Below, piece after piece: positions 1-9,674 of a stretch of 64,000 nt of DNA. Numbering within the stretch: position 1 is the first letter of the stretch; each line of letters opens with the position of its first letter. A model generated the notes under the pieces. The model was not told the DNA's origin. It ran no database searches and was given only the letters and a program-made list of their open reading frames with translations. A program made the translations under genes and the position numbers. Origin of the DNA: Flavobacteriales bacterium (GTDB lineage: Bacteria; Bacteroidota; Bacteroidia; JANQJC01); contig JANQJC010000096.1 of NCBI GenBank assembly GCA_028281825.1, forward strand, positions 20,092 to 84,091, written 5' to 3'.

Positions 1-2
1 CA

Positions 3-2195
3 AGTGCTGAAGATACATACAATGCTCTAAATAAATATGCTATCCACTTAAATAAGATGGCTGAAGAGGGCAAGTTGGACCCTGTGATTGGACGTAATGA
101 GGAAATCAGGAGGGTATTGCAAATATTATCGCGCAGGACTAAAAACAACCCTATATTGATTGGTGAACCCGGCGTGGGTAAAACAGCTATTGCAGAAGGT
201 TTAGCCCATAGGATTGTAAAAGGGGATGTACCAGAAAACCTCAAACAAAAGCAAATTTATTCATTGGATATGGGTGCTTTGGTAGCTGGTGCCAAGTATA
301 AGGGTGAGTTTGAAGAAAGGCTAAAAGCAGTTGTAAAAGAAGTTACCAGCGCTGAAGGCGAGATAGTCCTCTTTATTGATGAGATACATACCCTTGTGGG
401 TGCTGGTGGTGGCGAAGGCGCTATGGATGCTGCAAACATCCTAAAGCCAGCCCTAGCTCGCGGTGAGTTGAGGGCTATAGGTGCTACAACGCTCAATGAA
501 TACCAGAAATTTTTTGAAAAGGATAAAGCGCTAGAGAGGCGCTTCCAAAAGGTATTGGTTGATGAGCCACAGGCTGCAGATGCCATTTCCATCCTTCGCG
601 GATTGAAAGAACGTTATGAAACCCACCATAAGGTGCGTATCAAAGACGAAGCTATTATAGCAGCTGTGGAATTGTCTCAACGCTACATCAATGACCGTTT
701 CTTGCCGGATAAGGCCATCGACTTGATGGACGAAGCTGCTGCCAAACTCAGGTTAGAGATTAACTCTGCCCCAGAAGCACTAGAGCAGGTGGAACGTAAG
801 ATCAGGCAGTTAGAAATTGAGCGAGAAGCCATCAAGCGTGAAAAAGATGAGAAGAAGCTGGAACAATTAGGCAAAGAACTTTCTGAACTTAACTCTGAGC
901 GCGACCAACTGAAAGCCCGTTGGCAATCGGAAAAAGATATTGTAGACGCCATACAAAAGGCTAAAGAGGATATTGAGAATTATAAATTACAATCAGAGCA
1001 AGCTGAGCGTTCGGGAGACTATGGTAAAGTAGCTGAGTTGCGTTATGGAAAGATACAGGAAGCAGAAAAGTCGCTTCAGGACAACATGGCAAAACTGGCT
1101 GAAGTGCAGAAAGAATCTTCTATGATAAAAGAAGAAGTGGATGCTGAAGACATTGCAGGTGTGGTTTCTCGTTGGACAGGTATTCCTGTAACCAAGATGT
1201 TACAGAGCGAGAAGGAGAAACTACTTCATCTGGAAGATGAGCTGCATAAACGTGTAATAGGACAAGATGAAGCTATAGAAGCTGTTTCAGATGCAGTACG
1301 TAGAAGTCGCGCTGGCATGCAAGACGAGAGAAAGCCGATTGGTTCATTCATTTTCCTTGGTACAACAGGTGTAGGTAAGACTGAGTTAGCAAAAGCACTG
1401 GCAGAGTTTCTCTTCAATAATGAGAATGCCTTGACCAGAATAGACATGAGTGAGTATCAGGAAAGACATAGTGTTTCCAGATTAGTTGGGGCGCCTCCAG
1501 GATATGTGGGTTATGATGAAGGTGGCCAATTGAGTGAAGCCGTGAGAAGGAAACCCTACTCTATAGTTCTGCTGGATGAGATTGAAAAAGCACACCCTGA
1601 TGTATTTAATGTCTTATTACAAGTGCTAGATGATGGGCGCCTAACAGATAATAAAGGGCGTGTGGTGAATTTTAAGAATACTATCATCATTATGACTTCA
1701 AACATTGGTTCAGACCTAATACAAGCAAGGTTTGAAAAAATGAATGAAAAGAATAAGGACGAAGTGATTGAAGGAACCAAAGAAGAAATATTTGCTTTGA
1801 TGAAGTCTACTTTAAGGCCTGAGTTCTTGAACAGGATTGATGACATCATCATGTTTACACCACTCACTCGTGAAGATGTGAAAGAGATTGTTAAGTTACA
1901 GTTACAAATAGTCGTAAAACGATTGAAAGCACAAAATATAGAGCTTACAGTGACTGATTACGCTATTGATGCCATAGCCAAGATGGGTTATGACCCTCAG
2001 TTTGGTGCAAGGCCAATTAAGCGTTTAATACAACGCAATGTATTGAATGAATTGTCTAAACAAATATTGGCTGGCAAAGTAAAGCCTGAGAGTGAGATAA
2101 TGTTGGATGTGTTTGATGACCAATTCGTTTTCCGTCATCCGGATGAAGAAAACGGGAAAGGCCATGCAAAAACAAAAGAAAAGATGGATAAGTAA
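3..2195 (+). CDS. clpB: Chaperone ClpB, 5'-truncated by the window edge
   Basis: AAA+ disaggregase that threads aggregated proteins through its hexameric pore, working with DnaK in the cytoplasm. The frame is open from base 3, and the 18 codons before the ATG at 57 still match ClpB (YNALNKY), so the gene continues off the left edge; the N-terminal Clp-N domain is missing only for that reason. Visible are NBD1 with Walker A GEPGVGKT and Walker [10 protein letters not shown], the pore loop AKYKGEF, a coiled-coil middle domain rich in Lys and Glu, NBD2 with Walker A GTTGVGKT, pore loop GYVGYDEGG and Walker [11 protein letters not shown], and the C-terminal oligomerisation domain. The middle domain separates ClpB from ClpA and ClpC. 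A hairpin terminator follows the stop. Confidence 0.97.
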   Translation, partial: SAEDTYNALNKYAIHLNKMAEEGKLDPVIGRNEEIRRVLQILSRRTKNNPILIGEPGVGKTAIAEGLAHRIVKGDVPENLKQKQIYSLDMGALVAGAKYKGEFEERLKAVVKEVTSAEGEIVLFIDEIHTLVGAGGGEGAMDAANILKPALARGELRAIGATTLNEYQKFFEKDKALERRFQKVLVDEPQAADAISILRGLKERYETHHKVRIKDEAIIAAVELSQRYINDRFLPDKAIDLMDEAAAKLRLEINSAPEALEQVERKIRQLEIEREAIKREKDEKKLEQLGKELSELNSERDQLKARWQSEKDIVDAIQKAKEDIENYKLQSEQAERSGDYGKVAELRYGKIQEAEKSLQDNMAKLAEVQKESSMIKEEVDAEDIAGVVSRWTGIPVTKMLQSEKEKLLHLEDELHKRVIGQDEAIEAVSDAVRRSRAGMQDERKPIGSFIFLGTTGVGKTELAKALAEFLFNNENALTRIDMSEYQERHSVSRLVGAPPGYVGYDEGGQLSEAVRRKPYSIVLLDEIEKAHPDVFNVLLQVLDDGRLTDNKGRVVNFKNTIIIMTSNIGSDLIQARFEKMNEKNKDEVIEGTKEEIFALMKSTLRPEFLNRIDDIIMFTPLTREDVKEIVKLQLQIVVKRLKAQNIELTVTDYAIDAIAKMGYDPQFGARPIKRLIQRNVLNELSKQILAGKVKPESEIMLDVFDDQFVFRHPDEENGKGHAKTKEKMDK

Positions 2196-2324
2196 ACGTC
2201 ATTGCGATTCCAATGCATATCGGTAAAAGCAATCTTAAAGTGATAACCGTAAAAAATGCAAAGTTTTCGTAAAGCACATAGAGTTTGAAGATGTTCGCGG
2301 GCGAAAGCCTGCAATCCCTATACC

Positions 2325-2358
2325 ACCCCTAAAAGGGTATCAAAACCCTTTCAGGGGT
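2325..2358. terminator. Bidirectional terminator between clpB and the enoyl-CoA isomerase gene
   Basis: Arms of 14 bases (2325-2338 and 2345-2358) pair at 13 positions around a six-base loop, between two convergent genes. The stem has A-rich and T-rich flanks on both sides, so it can serve both strands. Confidence 0.7.
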
Positions 2359-2365
2359 ATTTCAA

Positions 2366-3124
2366 TTATTTCAACATGGCTACTACCTTGCCCAACGCTT
2401 CCCTGTTCTCTGAAAGCCACCAGTCTTCCATAGTATCTACATAGTCCCTTTCGAAAACTATCTTTTCGTTTTTATCCAGTTGTTCTTTCCTCAAGTTCTT
2501 TTTGCTGTGTATCCAAGAGGCTTGGCTGAACGATAAATACAATTTCATCTTAGCTTCAGCTCTTGCCAATACCTCGCTACCATCACACACTTCATCTACC
2601 AGCCCCACTTGCAAAGCTTCATCTGGGAGCATCATTTTAGCTTCTAACAGGTTTTGGCAGGCCTTTCTTTCCCCTAGCCAAAAGGCATAGATTTCAAATA
2701 TCATGGTTGGTAAGGTGATACCTACTGCAATCTCATTTAAACCTATTTGATATTTACCTTGAGCCATTACGCGGTAATCACTACAGATAGCCATTACCGT
2801 ACCACCAGCGGGGCTATGGCCTGTAATAGCCGAGATAAATGGCTTTGGAAAAGCAAACAACTCAGCAATTAAGCTAGAGAAATCCTTCCAAAAAGCAGTC
2901 ACTCCTTCCCTATCTTTTTCAAACATTTCTTTCACGTCCACACCTACACTGAAAAAATGTTCTTGTCCAGTAAGAATAATGCCTTTCACAGTATCATCTA
3001 CAGTTATCTTTTTCAATAATTCCCTGAATTCATTGACCATTTCATGGCTCAATGGACTAGCCTTACCCCTGTTAAGGGTTATAATTGTGTAATCTCCTTT
3101 GTTTTCTGTCAGTAAGTGGCTCAT
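2366..3124 (-). CDS. Enoyl-CoA hydratase/isomerase family protein, ECI1-like
   Basis: Crotonase-fold protein of 252 residues, probably a delta3,delta2-enoyl-CoA isomerase that moves double bonds during beta-oxidation of unsaturated fatty acids. The oxyanion-hole segment GHSPAGG (about residues 102-108) and the motif IGLNE with Glu131 match the mitochondrial ECI1 group, where this Glu is the single catalytic acid; hydratases carry two. No signal peptide or membrane segment is seen, so it is cytoplasmic. It stands alone between a terminator and the divergent phosphatase gene. The family is secure, but the substrate is inferred from resemblance to ECI1. Confidence 0.85.
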   Translation of the reverse strand: MSHLLTENKGDYTIITLNRGKASPLSHEMVNEFRELLKKITVDDTVKGIILTGQEHFFSVGVDVKEMFEKDREGVTAFWKDFSSLIAELFAFPKPFISAITGHSPAGGTVMAICSDYRVMAQGKYQIGLNEIAVGITLPTMIFEIYAFWLGERKACQNLLEAKMMLPDEALQVGLVDEVCDGSEVLARAEAKMKLYLSFSQASWIHSKKNLRKEQLDKNEKIVFERDYVDTMEDWWLSENREALGKVVAMLK

Positions 3125-3191
3125 TTTATATATTCAATATTAATGCTGTGTAAAAGTAGAAAAAACACATTTCTAATAGTCCCCTTTCGCT

Positions 3192-3199
3192 TATATTTG
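3192..3199 (+). promoter_or_regulatory. Putative -7 box for the PhoD-like gene
   Basis: TATATTTG fits the Bacteroidota -7 consensus TAnnTTTG and lies 19 bases before the ATG at 3218. No good -33 TTTG is seen at the usual spacing, so the call is tentative. Confidence 0.4.
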
Positions 3200-3217
3200 G
3201 TCAATTAAATACCCCTA

Positions 3218-4984
3218 ATGATGAAAAAACTACTACTGGCCTTTACTTCCTTTGCAATATCAGCGTCAAGTTTTGCCCAGCTTGATAGTGCTATGGAACC
3301 CTTTTATCATGGCGTTGCTTCAGGTGATGCATTGAATGATGCTGTTGTGATATGGACTCGCGTTACCCCAGATTCCGGTGTGTATTCCTACTCTGTGGAT
3401 TGGGAAGTTGCAAGCGATGACCAATTCAGCAACATGGTCAACTCAGGGACAGTATCTGCTGATAGTTCAAAAGATTACACGGTAAAAGTGGATGTTACCG
3501 GGCTTACCCCAGATACCTGGTACTATTATCGCTTTAAGGAGGGTGGCAACACAAGTATAGTTGGCCGCACTCGCACTATGCCTTCAGGTATGACCAATGA
3601 GTTGCGCTTTGCGGTTGCATCATGCTCTAATCTAAATGGCGGACAATTTTTCCATAGCTATGACCACATGAGCCAACAAGAATTGGACGGTGTGCTTCAC
3701 TTAGGGGATTACATCTATGAATACAGCGGTGGGGCTTCGGGCAGTGGAATAGATATATTACCTAACTATGAAATAATTACTCTTGCCGATTATCGCGCAA
3801 GGTATGCATCGTATAGATTAGATAGCAATTTGAGAAAAGCACACCAATTATTTCCATGGTATACGGTTTGGGATGACCATGAAAGCTCTAACAATAGCTG
3901 GGAAGGTGGAGCGGAAAACCACGATACAACTGAAGGTGATTGGTTTGTTCGTAAAATGGCTGCCAGTAAGACTTACTTTGAGTGGATGCCCATCAGAGAC
4001 AATACCAACCCTAATGACTACAATATATACCGCTCAATTTCTTTGGGTGATTTAGGAAAAATAATTCTACTGGACACTAGACTTGAGGAGCGCTCTGAGC
4101 AAGTGCCAGCTACTAGTAGTGAAATTGATGATACCAGTAGAACTATTATAGGTGCTGCCCAAAAGCAATGGTTTAAAAATGAACTATCCAGCCCGAATGG
4201 AAAATGGAAGATTGTGGCACAGCAAGTTATGTTTGCACCACTAGAAATATTTGGTGGTACTATAGTTAATGCCGACCAATGGGATGGCTACCGCGCTGAT
4301 AGGACCGAAATTATCAACCATGTAATGGATAATGACATTAATAATGTGGTAGTTTTGACAGGTGATATACATACATCATGGGCCAATGATATCCCAATCC
4401 CTGGCGCTACTTACAACCCACAAACAGGAGATGGTTCAGCCTTTGTAGAATTTGTGGTTTCGGGTATTACTTCAGGTGTTGAGAACATTCCCGTAGGTAC
4501 CAGTATTATACAAACCCTTAACCCTCACATGAAATACATAGATTTAAGCCAAAGAGGTTATTTGGTATTGACCATTTCAGATGATAAGGCAAGTTCGGAG
4601 TGGATGCACGTTTCTGGTGTCGATCAACCTACGTATGCACCCGTAGCAGCAGAACATTGGATGGTATTAGATGGAGAACGTTTTCTTCGCCCATATGAAG
4701 ATGTTGGAATTAGGCCCTATTCCAGTTATGCTCATTCGGGTTGGCTAAAGTCTGTTTTCCCCAACCCAACAGATGATAAGTTGACTATTACCTTTAGCTA
4801 TGATGGAAATGCAGATTTACAAGCAGGTATCCATGAAATTAGTGGGAAGCTAATAATGGAAAAGACTGTCACCAAAACTGACAAGTCGGTTGAATTTAAC
4901 TTAAATGGGTTAGCTGCTGGTCAGTATTTTGTAAAGCTTACTGACGGTAAAAGATTTGATGGTAAGCTGATTATCAAGAACTAA
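3218..4984 (+). CDS. Secreted PhoD-like alkaline phosphatase with T9SS sorting domain
   Basis: Metal-dependent phosphomono/diesterase of the PhoD family, 588 residues, predicted to be exported and then passed through the outer membrane by the type IX system. It has a signal peptide ending in SSFAQ, an N-terminal fibronectin-like PhoD_N domain, and then the metallophosphatase motifs: ASCSN, LGDYIYEY, WDDHE and LTGDIHTSW, which supply the metal ligands. The last 80 or so residues begin at the typical VFPNPTDDKL and end GKLIIKN, a type A T9SS C-terminal domain. Likely role is release of phosphate from organic esters outside the cell. The stop overlaps the end of the convergent hydrolase gene by four bases. 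Confidence 0.93.
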   Translation: MMKKLLLAFTSFAISASSFAQLDSAMEPFYHGVASGDALNDAVVIWTRVTPDSGVYSYSVDWEVASDDQFSNMVNSGTVSADSSKDYTVKVDVTGLTPDTWYYYRFKEGGNTSIVGRTRTMPSGMTNELRFAVASCSNLNGGQFFHSYDHMSQQELDGVLHLGDYIYEYSGGASGSGIDILPNYEIITLADYRARYASYRLDSNLRKAHQLFPWYTVWDDHESSNNSWEGGAENHDTTEGDWFVRKMAASKTYFEWMPIRDNTNPNDYNIYRSISLGDLGKIILLDTRLEERSEQVPATSSEIDDTSRTIIGAAQKQWFKNELSSPNGKWKIVAQQVMFAPLEIFGGTIVNADQWDGYRADRTEIINHVMDNDINNVVVLTGDIHTSWANDIPIPGATYNPQTGDGSAFVEFVVSGITSGVENIPVGTSIIQTLNPHMKYIDLSQRGYLVLTISDDKASSEWMHVSGVDQPTYAPVAAEHWMVLDGERFLRPYEDVGIRPYSSYAHSGWLKSVFPNPTDDKLTITFSYDGNADLQAGIHEISGKLIMEKTVTKTDKSVEFNLNGLAAGQYFVKLTDGKRFDGKLIIKN

Positions 4985-5586
4985 GAATTGCTGCCAAGTC
5001 TTGAAATTATATCGGCTATAGCTTGCATATAATCCTTGCCAGAAATATCATGTCGGGCATTTTGTATTACAAGTAATTGAGCTTCTGGGTATAGGTTTTG
5101 TCTTTGGGTTATGATTTTCTGATTAAGGTATTTACCTTCTCTATCACCAATCAACCAATAAGTATCCATCAATTTATAAGCAAATGGGTTGGGATATTTG
5201 GGTCTTTCGGAGCCTGGATAAATAATGAAACTGGAAATTAAGCGAGTATGAAAAGGCAAATACTCTATATCTTCCTTAAAAAAGGGTGACATAGAGCATA
5301 AAACCTGAGCTTTTGCCTCGTAGTGTGCAGATAGAATGTGTGCCACCATAGCTCCAATGGAAAATCCAAAGAAATACAAGTCATCATGAGGTCGCTCTTC
5401 AAGCACCTTTCTTATATGCCCTTCAGCTTCTTCAGCGCAGTCCTCAATACTTTGACGCATTCGCCAATTAATGTTTATATATGCAGGAGTTATTCCCTGT
5501 TTCTCAAACAGTTCACCAATTTGAAAGTAATGAGGCATATCAGGCCTTTGCCCAGATCCAGGAATAATAAATACAGTTTTGCCCAT
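4981..5586 (-). CDS. Small alpha/beta hydrolase
   Basis: Cytoplasmic alpha/beta-hydrolase-fold protein of 201 residues. The nucleophile elbow GFSIGA places Ser76, with a candidate acid in LIGDREG and a candidate catalytic His in NARHDISG, so the triad looks intact. There is no signal peptide. Substrate is unknown; the size resembles small serine esterases or thioesterases. It overlaps the PhoD gene tail to tail by four bases and lies 18 bases downstream of the next hydrolase gene on the same strand, so the two may be cotranscribed. Confidence 0.75.
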   Translation of the reverse strand: MGKTVFIIPGSGQRPDMPHYFQIGELFEKQGITPAYININWRMRQSIEDCAEEAEGHIRKVLEERPHDDLYFFGFSIGAMVAHILSAHYEAKAQVLCSMSPFFKEDIEYLPFHTRLISSFIIYPGSERPKYPNPFAYKLMDTYWLIGDREGKYLNQKIITQRQNLYPEAQLLVIQNARHDISGKDYMQAIADIISRLGSNS

Positions 5587-5604
5587 TAAAAGGACTTCAG
5601 TGGA

Positions 5605-6828
5605 TTAGAATTTGGACTTGGCCATATTCAACAGCAGTCTTTTGAAAAGAGGCCCTTTCCTACCTTTTTTACTTCCATCCCTAATGCTGTCAAAAAACCA
5701 TCCAGTGTATACCGCTGTAAATAGAGCGCATTTATTATGAGTAAACTTTTTACCTGCATGGCGCAATTTAACGAATTCACTGCCATTCTCCTTCATGGCT
5801 TTATAGGCAACTAATGTATTCTTATAGCTCACCTGTTCGTCTGCCTCGCAATAGCAAAGTAGCATAGGGGCTTCAGGCTTCCAGTCGTAATTGCTATTTG
5901 CTTCTAAAGCTTTCTTTAAAGGGTAGTTAGGGTTATTTAAATATTGTGTAATCAACTCATCCTTTAAAGCATCCTTAGGTATAGAAGGCATCACCCTATT
6001 CACATCACCCATGGAGTGTTCTCCATTAAATAATGGTCTGAGATTATCCCTATATGGTTCTTTAAAAACGGAAAAAATATCCTCAAAAAGTCCATACACC
6101 TCGTTGTACCCCAATAATAGGTAAGGCAAATATCCAGGATGAGAGTAAGGCTCGAACATTACTTCTCCCTGAACACCCGCTAAGTCATAGGCACCTGACA
6201 TAGGAGCTGAAGCCGTAACTTTTATATCATCAAAATTGTGGTCTTGGATGTACTTATGAGTAGCCATAGTTGCATGACCACCTTGTGAATATCCGGTAAG
6301 AAATAGCTGGTCATTTGCTCTAAAACCTATTTCATCATTTAACTCCTTTATGGCCCTTATCATGTCAACTGAAGCAGTAGCTTCGCTTTCAGCATGCTGG
6401 TATAGATGAAACTTCTCACCTTTACCTAAACCCAGATAATCTGGCCAAATCACCGCAAAGCCATCTGTGGCATAACCAGCACAAATTGCTTGTTGGCCCT
6501 TTAGTTTGTGCCTTCTTTCTCTCTCTATTTGGGTGCCGTGATTAAACACCAGAAGAGCTGCTTCTTCCTGCATATCCTTTGGCGCAAAATACCAACCTGA
6601 AGCTTTTACGCAGGTGCCATCGTGCCAACTGGTATTGTATATTACTTCATAAACATCAAACCCATATTTAACCTTTACAATGAAGTTAGGTACCTTATTC
6701 TTTTTCCATACATCTTTCAGGTCTTCTTTTTCGTAAGAAGCAATCAATTTATAACTATCAAGATACACCTGACTAAAAGAAGATAAGCTAAAAGCTAGAA
6801 ATGCCACCAAAAGAGAGAAAATACGCAT
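5605..6828 (-). CDS. Exported alpha/beta hydrolase, secretory-lipase-like
   Basis: Alpha/beta hydrolase of 407 residues. I start it at the ATG at 6828 because it gives a clean signal peptide (MRIFSLLVAFLAFSLSSFSQ); an upstream in-frame start would bury this. The nucleophile elbow GYSQGG places Ser181; EADEQ supplies a candidate Asp and HNKCALF a candidate His. The arrangement, with an HGT motif in FNHGTQ, resembles secretory lipases and prolyl-oligopeptidase-like esterases. It is probably periplasmic, as there is no T9SS domain or lipobox. Substrate is unknown. Confidence 0.75.
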   Translation of the reverse strand: MRIFSLLVAFLAFSLSSFSQVYLDSYKLIASYEKEDLKDVWKKNKVPNFIVKVKYGFDVYEVIYNTSWHDGTCVKASGWYFAPKDMQEEAALLVFNHGTQIERERRHKLKGQQAICAGYATDGFAVIWPDYLGLGKGEKFHLYQHAESEATASVDMIRAIKELNDEIGFRANDQLFLTGYSQGGHATMATHKYIQDHNFDDIKVTASAPMSGAYDLAGVQGEVMFEPYSHPGYLPYLLLGYNEVYGLFEDIFSVFKEPYRDNLRPLFNGEHSMGDVNRVMPSIPKDALKDELITQYLNNPNYPLKKALEANSNYDWKPEAPMLLCYCEADEQVSYKNTLVAYKAMKENGSEFVKLRHAGKKFTHNKCALFTAVYTGWFFDSIRDGSKKGRKGPLFKRLLLNMAKSKF

Positions 6829-6919
6829 CGTTTTGTATTTTTTTGAACAGACGCGTAAAGTTAAGGAATAATGCAACTCAAGAAAAGGCTTTGCTTATGG
6901 TTTTTAGGTTGAAATTGGG

Positions 6920-7918
6920 TTACCACCTAATCAAAGCACTAGCCCAAGTAAAGCCGCTACCAAAGGCTGCCAAACAAACCAAATCGCCGTCTTTAATTTT
7001 ACCTTCAGCCCAAGCTTCACTCATTGCAATAGGAATTGATGCTGCAGTAGTGTTGCCATACTTTTGAATATTGCTGTATACTTTTTCGTCTGCTATGCCC
7101 AGCCTTTGACCAACTGCCGTTGAAATACGCAAATTGGCCTGGTGTGGGATTAGCAGGTCGATATCGTCTACAGTTTTTCTGTTATGCTCGAGTGCCTCAT
7201 TAATCACTTCAGGAAATTTAGTTACTGCATGCTTAAATACCATAGAACCATTCATGTAACAATACGTCTTGTCCAAATTGGTCATTTCTTTATAAAGCCT
7301 TTCCGGACGGCTGCTTCCTGGGTCAAGAATAGCCAATTCTTCAGCATAAGTACCATCACTATGTAAGTGTGTGCTCAATACTCCTTTATCTTGTTCCTGA
7401 GTAGCTTGCACAAGAGCCACTCCAGCACCATCACCAAATATTACTGATACAGCCCTTCCTTCATCACTATAATCCAATACAGATGATTGTATTTCACCAC
7501 CAACAACTAGAATAGTTTTGTATTTACCAGCTTTAATGAAGTTATCAGCCGTTTCTAAGGCATAAATAAAACCAGAGCACTGGTTTTTAATGTCCATGCA
7601 AGGTATTGTACCTAAGCCTAACTCCCTTTGTAAGAGCACTCCACTACCGGGAAAGTAATAGTCAGAGGTGATGGTAGCGAAAATAATCATCTCAATTTCA
7701 CTTTTGTCTACTCCTGCCCTTTCCAGCGCCATTTTTGCAGCTTTGGCAGCCATGTTAGCCACTGTATCTTCTCCTTTTTTAAAGAACCTTCGCTCCTGAA
7801 TACCTGTTCTTTCTTTTATCCATTCGTCGCTGGTGTTAATCTTTTTCTCAAGATCAAAGTTAGTTACAACAGTTTCAGGCACATGATGTCCAAGGCCAAC
7901 TATTTTCGAATTAAGCAT
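6920..7918 (-). CDS. fabH: 3-oxoacyl-ACP synthase III (KASIII)
   Basis: Initiates fatty acid synthesis by condensing acetyl-CoA or a branched acyl-CoA with malonyl-ACP. The 332-residue length is usual for FabH. The catalytic triad is visible: Cys114 in NQCSGF, His259 in IPHQAN and Asn289 in YGNTTAAS; the nearby DEWIKERTGI block is also typical. It stands apart from other fab genes; many Bacteroidota carry several FabH copies, so this one could be a housekeeping copy or a specialised one for branched primers. The upstream spacer separates it from the divergent OstA-like gene. Confidence 0.93.
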   Translation of the reverse strand: MLNSKIVGLGHHVPETVVTNFDLEKKINTSDEWIKERTGIQERRFFKKGEDTVANMAAKAAKMALERAGVDKSEIEMIIFATITSDYYFPGSGVLLQRELGLGTIPCMDIKNQCSGFIYALETADNFIKAGKYKTILVVGGEIQSSVLDYSDEGRAVSVIFGDGAGVALVQATQEQDKGVLSTHLHSDGTYAEELAILDPGSSRPERLYKEMTNLDKTYCYMNGSMVFKHAVTKFPEVINEALEHNRKTVDDIDLLIPHQANLRISTAVGQRLGIADEKVYSNIQKYGNTTAASIPIAMSEAWAEGKIKDGDLVCLAAFGSGFTWASALIRW

Positions 7919-7981
7919 GGTTATAAAATTATGAGGCGCTAAAGTTAATCATCCAAACAAAAGTTAATGCAATAAATCTGA

Positions 7982-7989
7982 TACTTTTG
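7982..7989 (+). promoter_or_regulatory. Putative -7 box for the OstA-like gene
   Basis: TACTTTTG matches TAnnTTTG and lies 27 bases before the ATG at 8016. A clear -33 TTTG is not present. Confidence 0.4.
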
Positions 7990-8015
7990 CGCTTGATTGA
8001 AGGCAAACACCTAAA

Positions 8016-9605
8016 ATGAGAATTGAATACCTAATACTTACTTTAGTTTCTTTGACTGTTCCCATATTGGCCACAGCCCAAAGCGATAAGCCAGAGAAGA
8101 CTACAAAGGTAGAACTTTTACATGCTAACAGCCTTGAATATGATGAGAGTATCGCTCCGAAAACCAGGAGACTGATAGGTGATGTTTCCTTCAAGCATGA
8201 TAATGCTGTCATGCATTGCGATAGCGCTTACATGTATTCGCTTACTAACAGCCTAGATGCCTTTAGAAATGTACACATCATTGAATCGGATACTGTAAAC
8301 ATTTGGGGTGATGAGTTAAATTATAATGGCAATACTAAAATGGCAATTATTACTGGTGAGGAAGTGATTTTGGATGATTCAAAAATGAAACTCACCACGG
8401 ATAGGCTTGTGTATGATATGAACCAAAAGTTTGGTAAATACACCACAGGTGGAACCATTGTAGACAAAGAAAATATTCTAACCAGCATTTACGGTTACTA
8501 TTATGAAGAGAAGAACGAGTTCTTTTTTAAAGATAGTGTGGTACTGAGAAACCCCAAATACACCATTTATGCTGATACTTTGATGTATAACACAACCACT
8601 GAAATAGCCTATTTCTATGGACCCACACGTATTTACAGTGAAGAAAACTTAATCTATTGCGAAACCGGTTGGTACAATACAATTACCGACCAATCAGAGT
8701 TTAGCGAGAATTCCTTTATGCGGTCTGACAAGCAAGTGATTTGGGGGGATAGCATTTTTTATGACCGAGCTGTTGGATACGGTAATGCTAAGGAAAATGT
8801 AATTATTGTAGACACCGTGCAAGACGTAATAGTATACGGGGACTATGCGGAGTACTTCGAGGAAAGAGAAGTGACTATTGTAACAGGCAATACCTTCATG
8901 AAGCAAAAGTTTGATGAAGATACCCTTTACCTTCATTCAGATACATTGCGAACAGAATTAGATTCTATTGGCAGCGAAAACAGAACACTATTTGCGTACC
9001 ATAAAGTCAAAATGTATAAAAGCGATATGCAAGGCATGTGCGACTCTCTGGTATATTCCTATTCAGACTCAACCATAAAAATGTTTACTGCCCCTATCTT
9101 ATGGACTGATAGCAATCAGTTGACAGCAGATACCATTCACATCTTAATAGCCAATGATAAGGTAAACAAGATGCACCTGATTAATACCTCATTTATTACA
9201 TCACGTGAAGATAGTACCTATTACAATCAAATAAAAGGAAAGAAGATGGTAGGGCACTTTAAAGATGACAAGTTGCATAAAGTGGATGTGTTCGGGAATG
9301 GACAGACGGTGTATTATGTATCTGAGGAAGGCAGTACCGATGTTGATAACGTAAACACAGCAGCAAGTAGTGACCTAATAATATATGTTGATAGTAATAA
9401 GGTAAGTAAAATCACCTTTATGACACAACCTGATGCTACCCTTTACCCTATTGGCGAAGCTCCAAAGGAAGAACTGATATTGAAAGGCTTTGCATGGCAT
9501 GGAAAGCATAGGCCGTTGAAAATTGAGGACATATTTAAATGGGATGTTATCGAAACCAGGAAATCGAAGACACCTAACAAAAACTTAAAACGTAAAGGAG
9601 AATAA
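8016..9605 (+). CDS. OstA/LptA-like periplasmic LPS transport protein
   Basis: Protein of 529 residues with a signal peptide ending in ILATAQS, followed by long tracts of short beta-strand repeats (patterns such as DTLMYN, DSIFYD, GDYAEYFE) typical of the OstA_2/LptA jelly-roll fold. In this fold stacked strands form a periplasmic slide for lipopolysaccharide between the inner membrane and LptD. It is longer than proteobacterial LptA (about 185 residues), as is normal in Bacteroidota. The last 80 residues are Lys-rich and do not obviously belong to the repeat. The LptD-like gene lies 10 kb downstream at 19602, so the two envelope genes are not in one operon. Confidence 0.8.
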   Translation: MRIEYLILTLVSLTVPILATAQSDKPEKTTKVELLHANSLEYDESIAPKTRRLIGDVSFKHDNAVMHCDSAYMYSLTNSLDAFRNVHIIESDTVNIWGDELNYNGNTKMAIITGEEVILDDSKMKLTTDRLVYDMNQKFGKYTTGGTIVDKENILTSIYGYYYEEKNEFFFKDSVVLRNPKYTIYADTLMYNTTTEIAYFYGPTRIYSEENLIYCETGWYNTITDQSEFSENSFMRSDKQVIWGDSIFYDRAVGYGNAKENVIIVDTVQDVIVYGDYAEYFEEREVTIVTGNTFMKQKFDEDTLYLHSDTLRTELDSIGSENRTLFAYHKVKMYKSDMQGMCDSLVYSYSDSTIKMFTAPILWTDSNQLTADTIHILIANDKVNKMHLINTSFITSREDSTYYNQIKGKKMVGHFKDDKLHKVDVFGNGQTVYYVSEEGSTDVDNVNTAASSDLIIYVDSNKVSKITFMTQPDATLYPIGEAPKEELILKGFAWHGKHRPLKIEDIFKWDVIETRKSKTPNKNLKRKGE

Positions 9606-9674
9606 GTCCTTCTGCTAGTCCTAATTTTTCTTTTACTTTGGTCGATAGGTAATCACTTTAAAATAAACCAAACT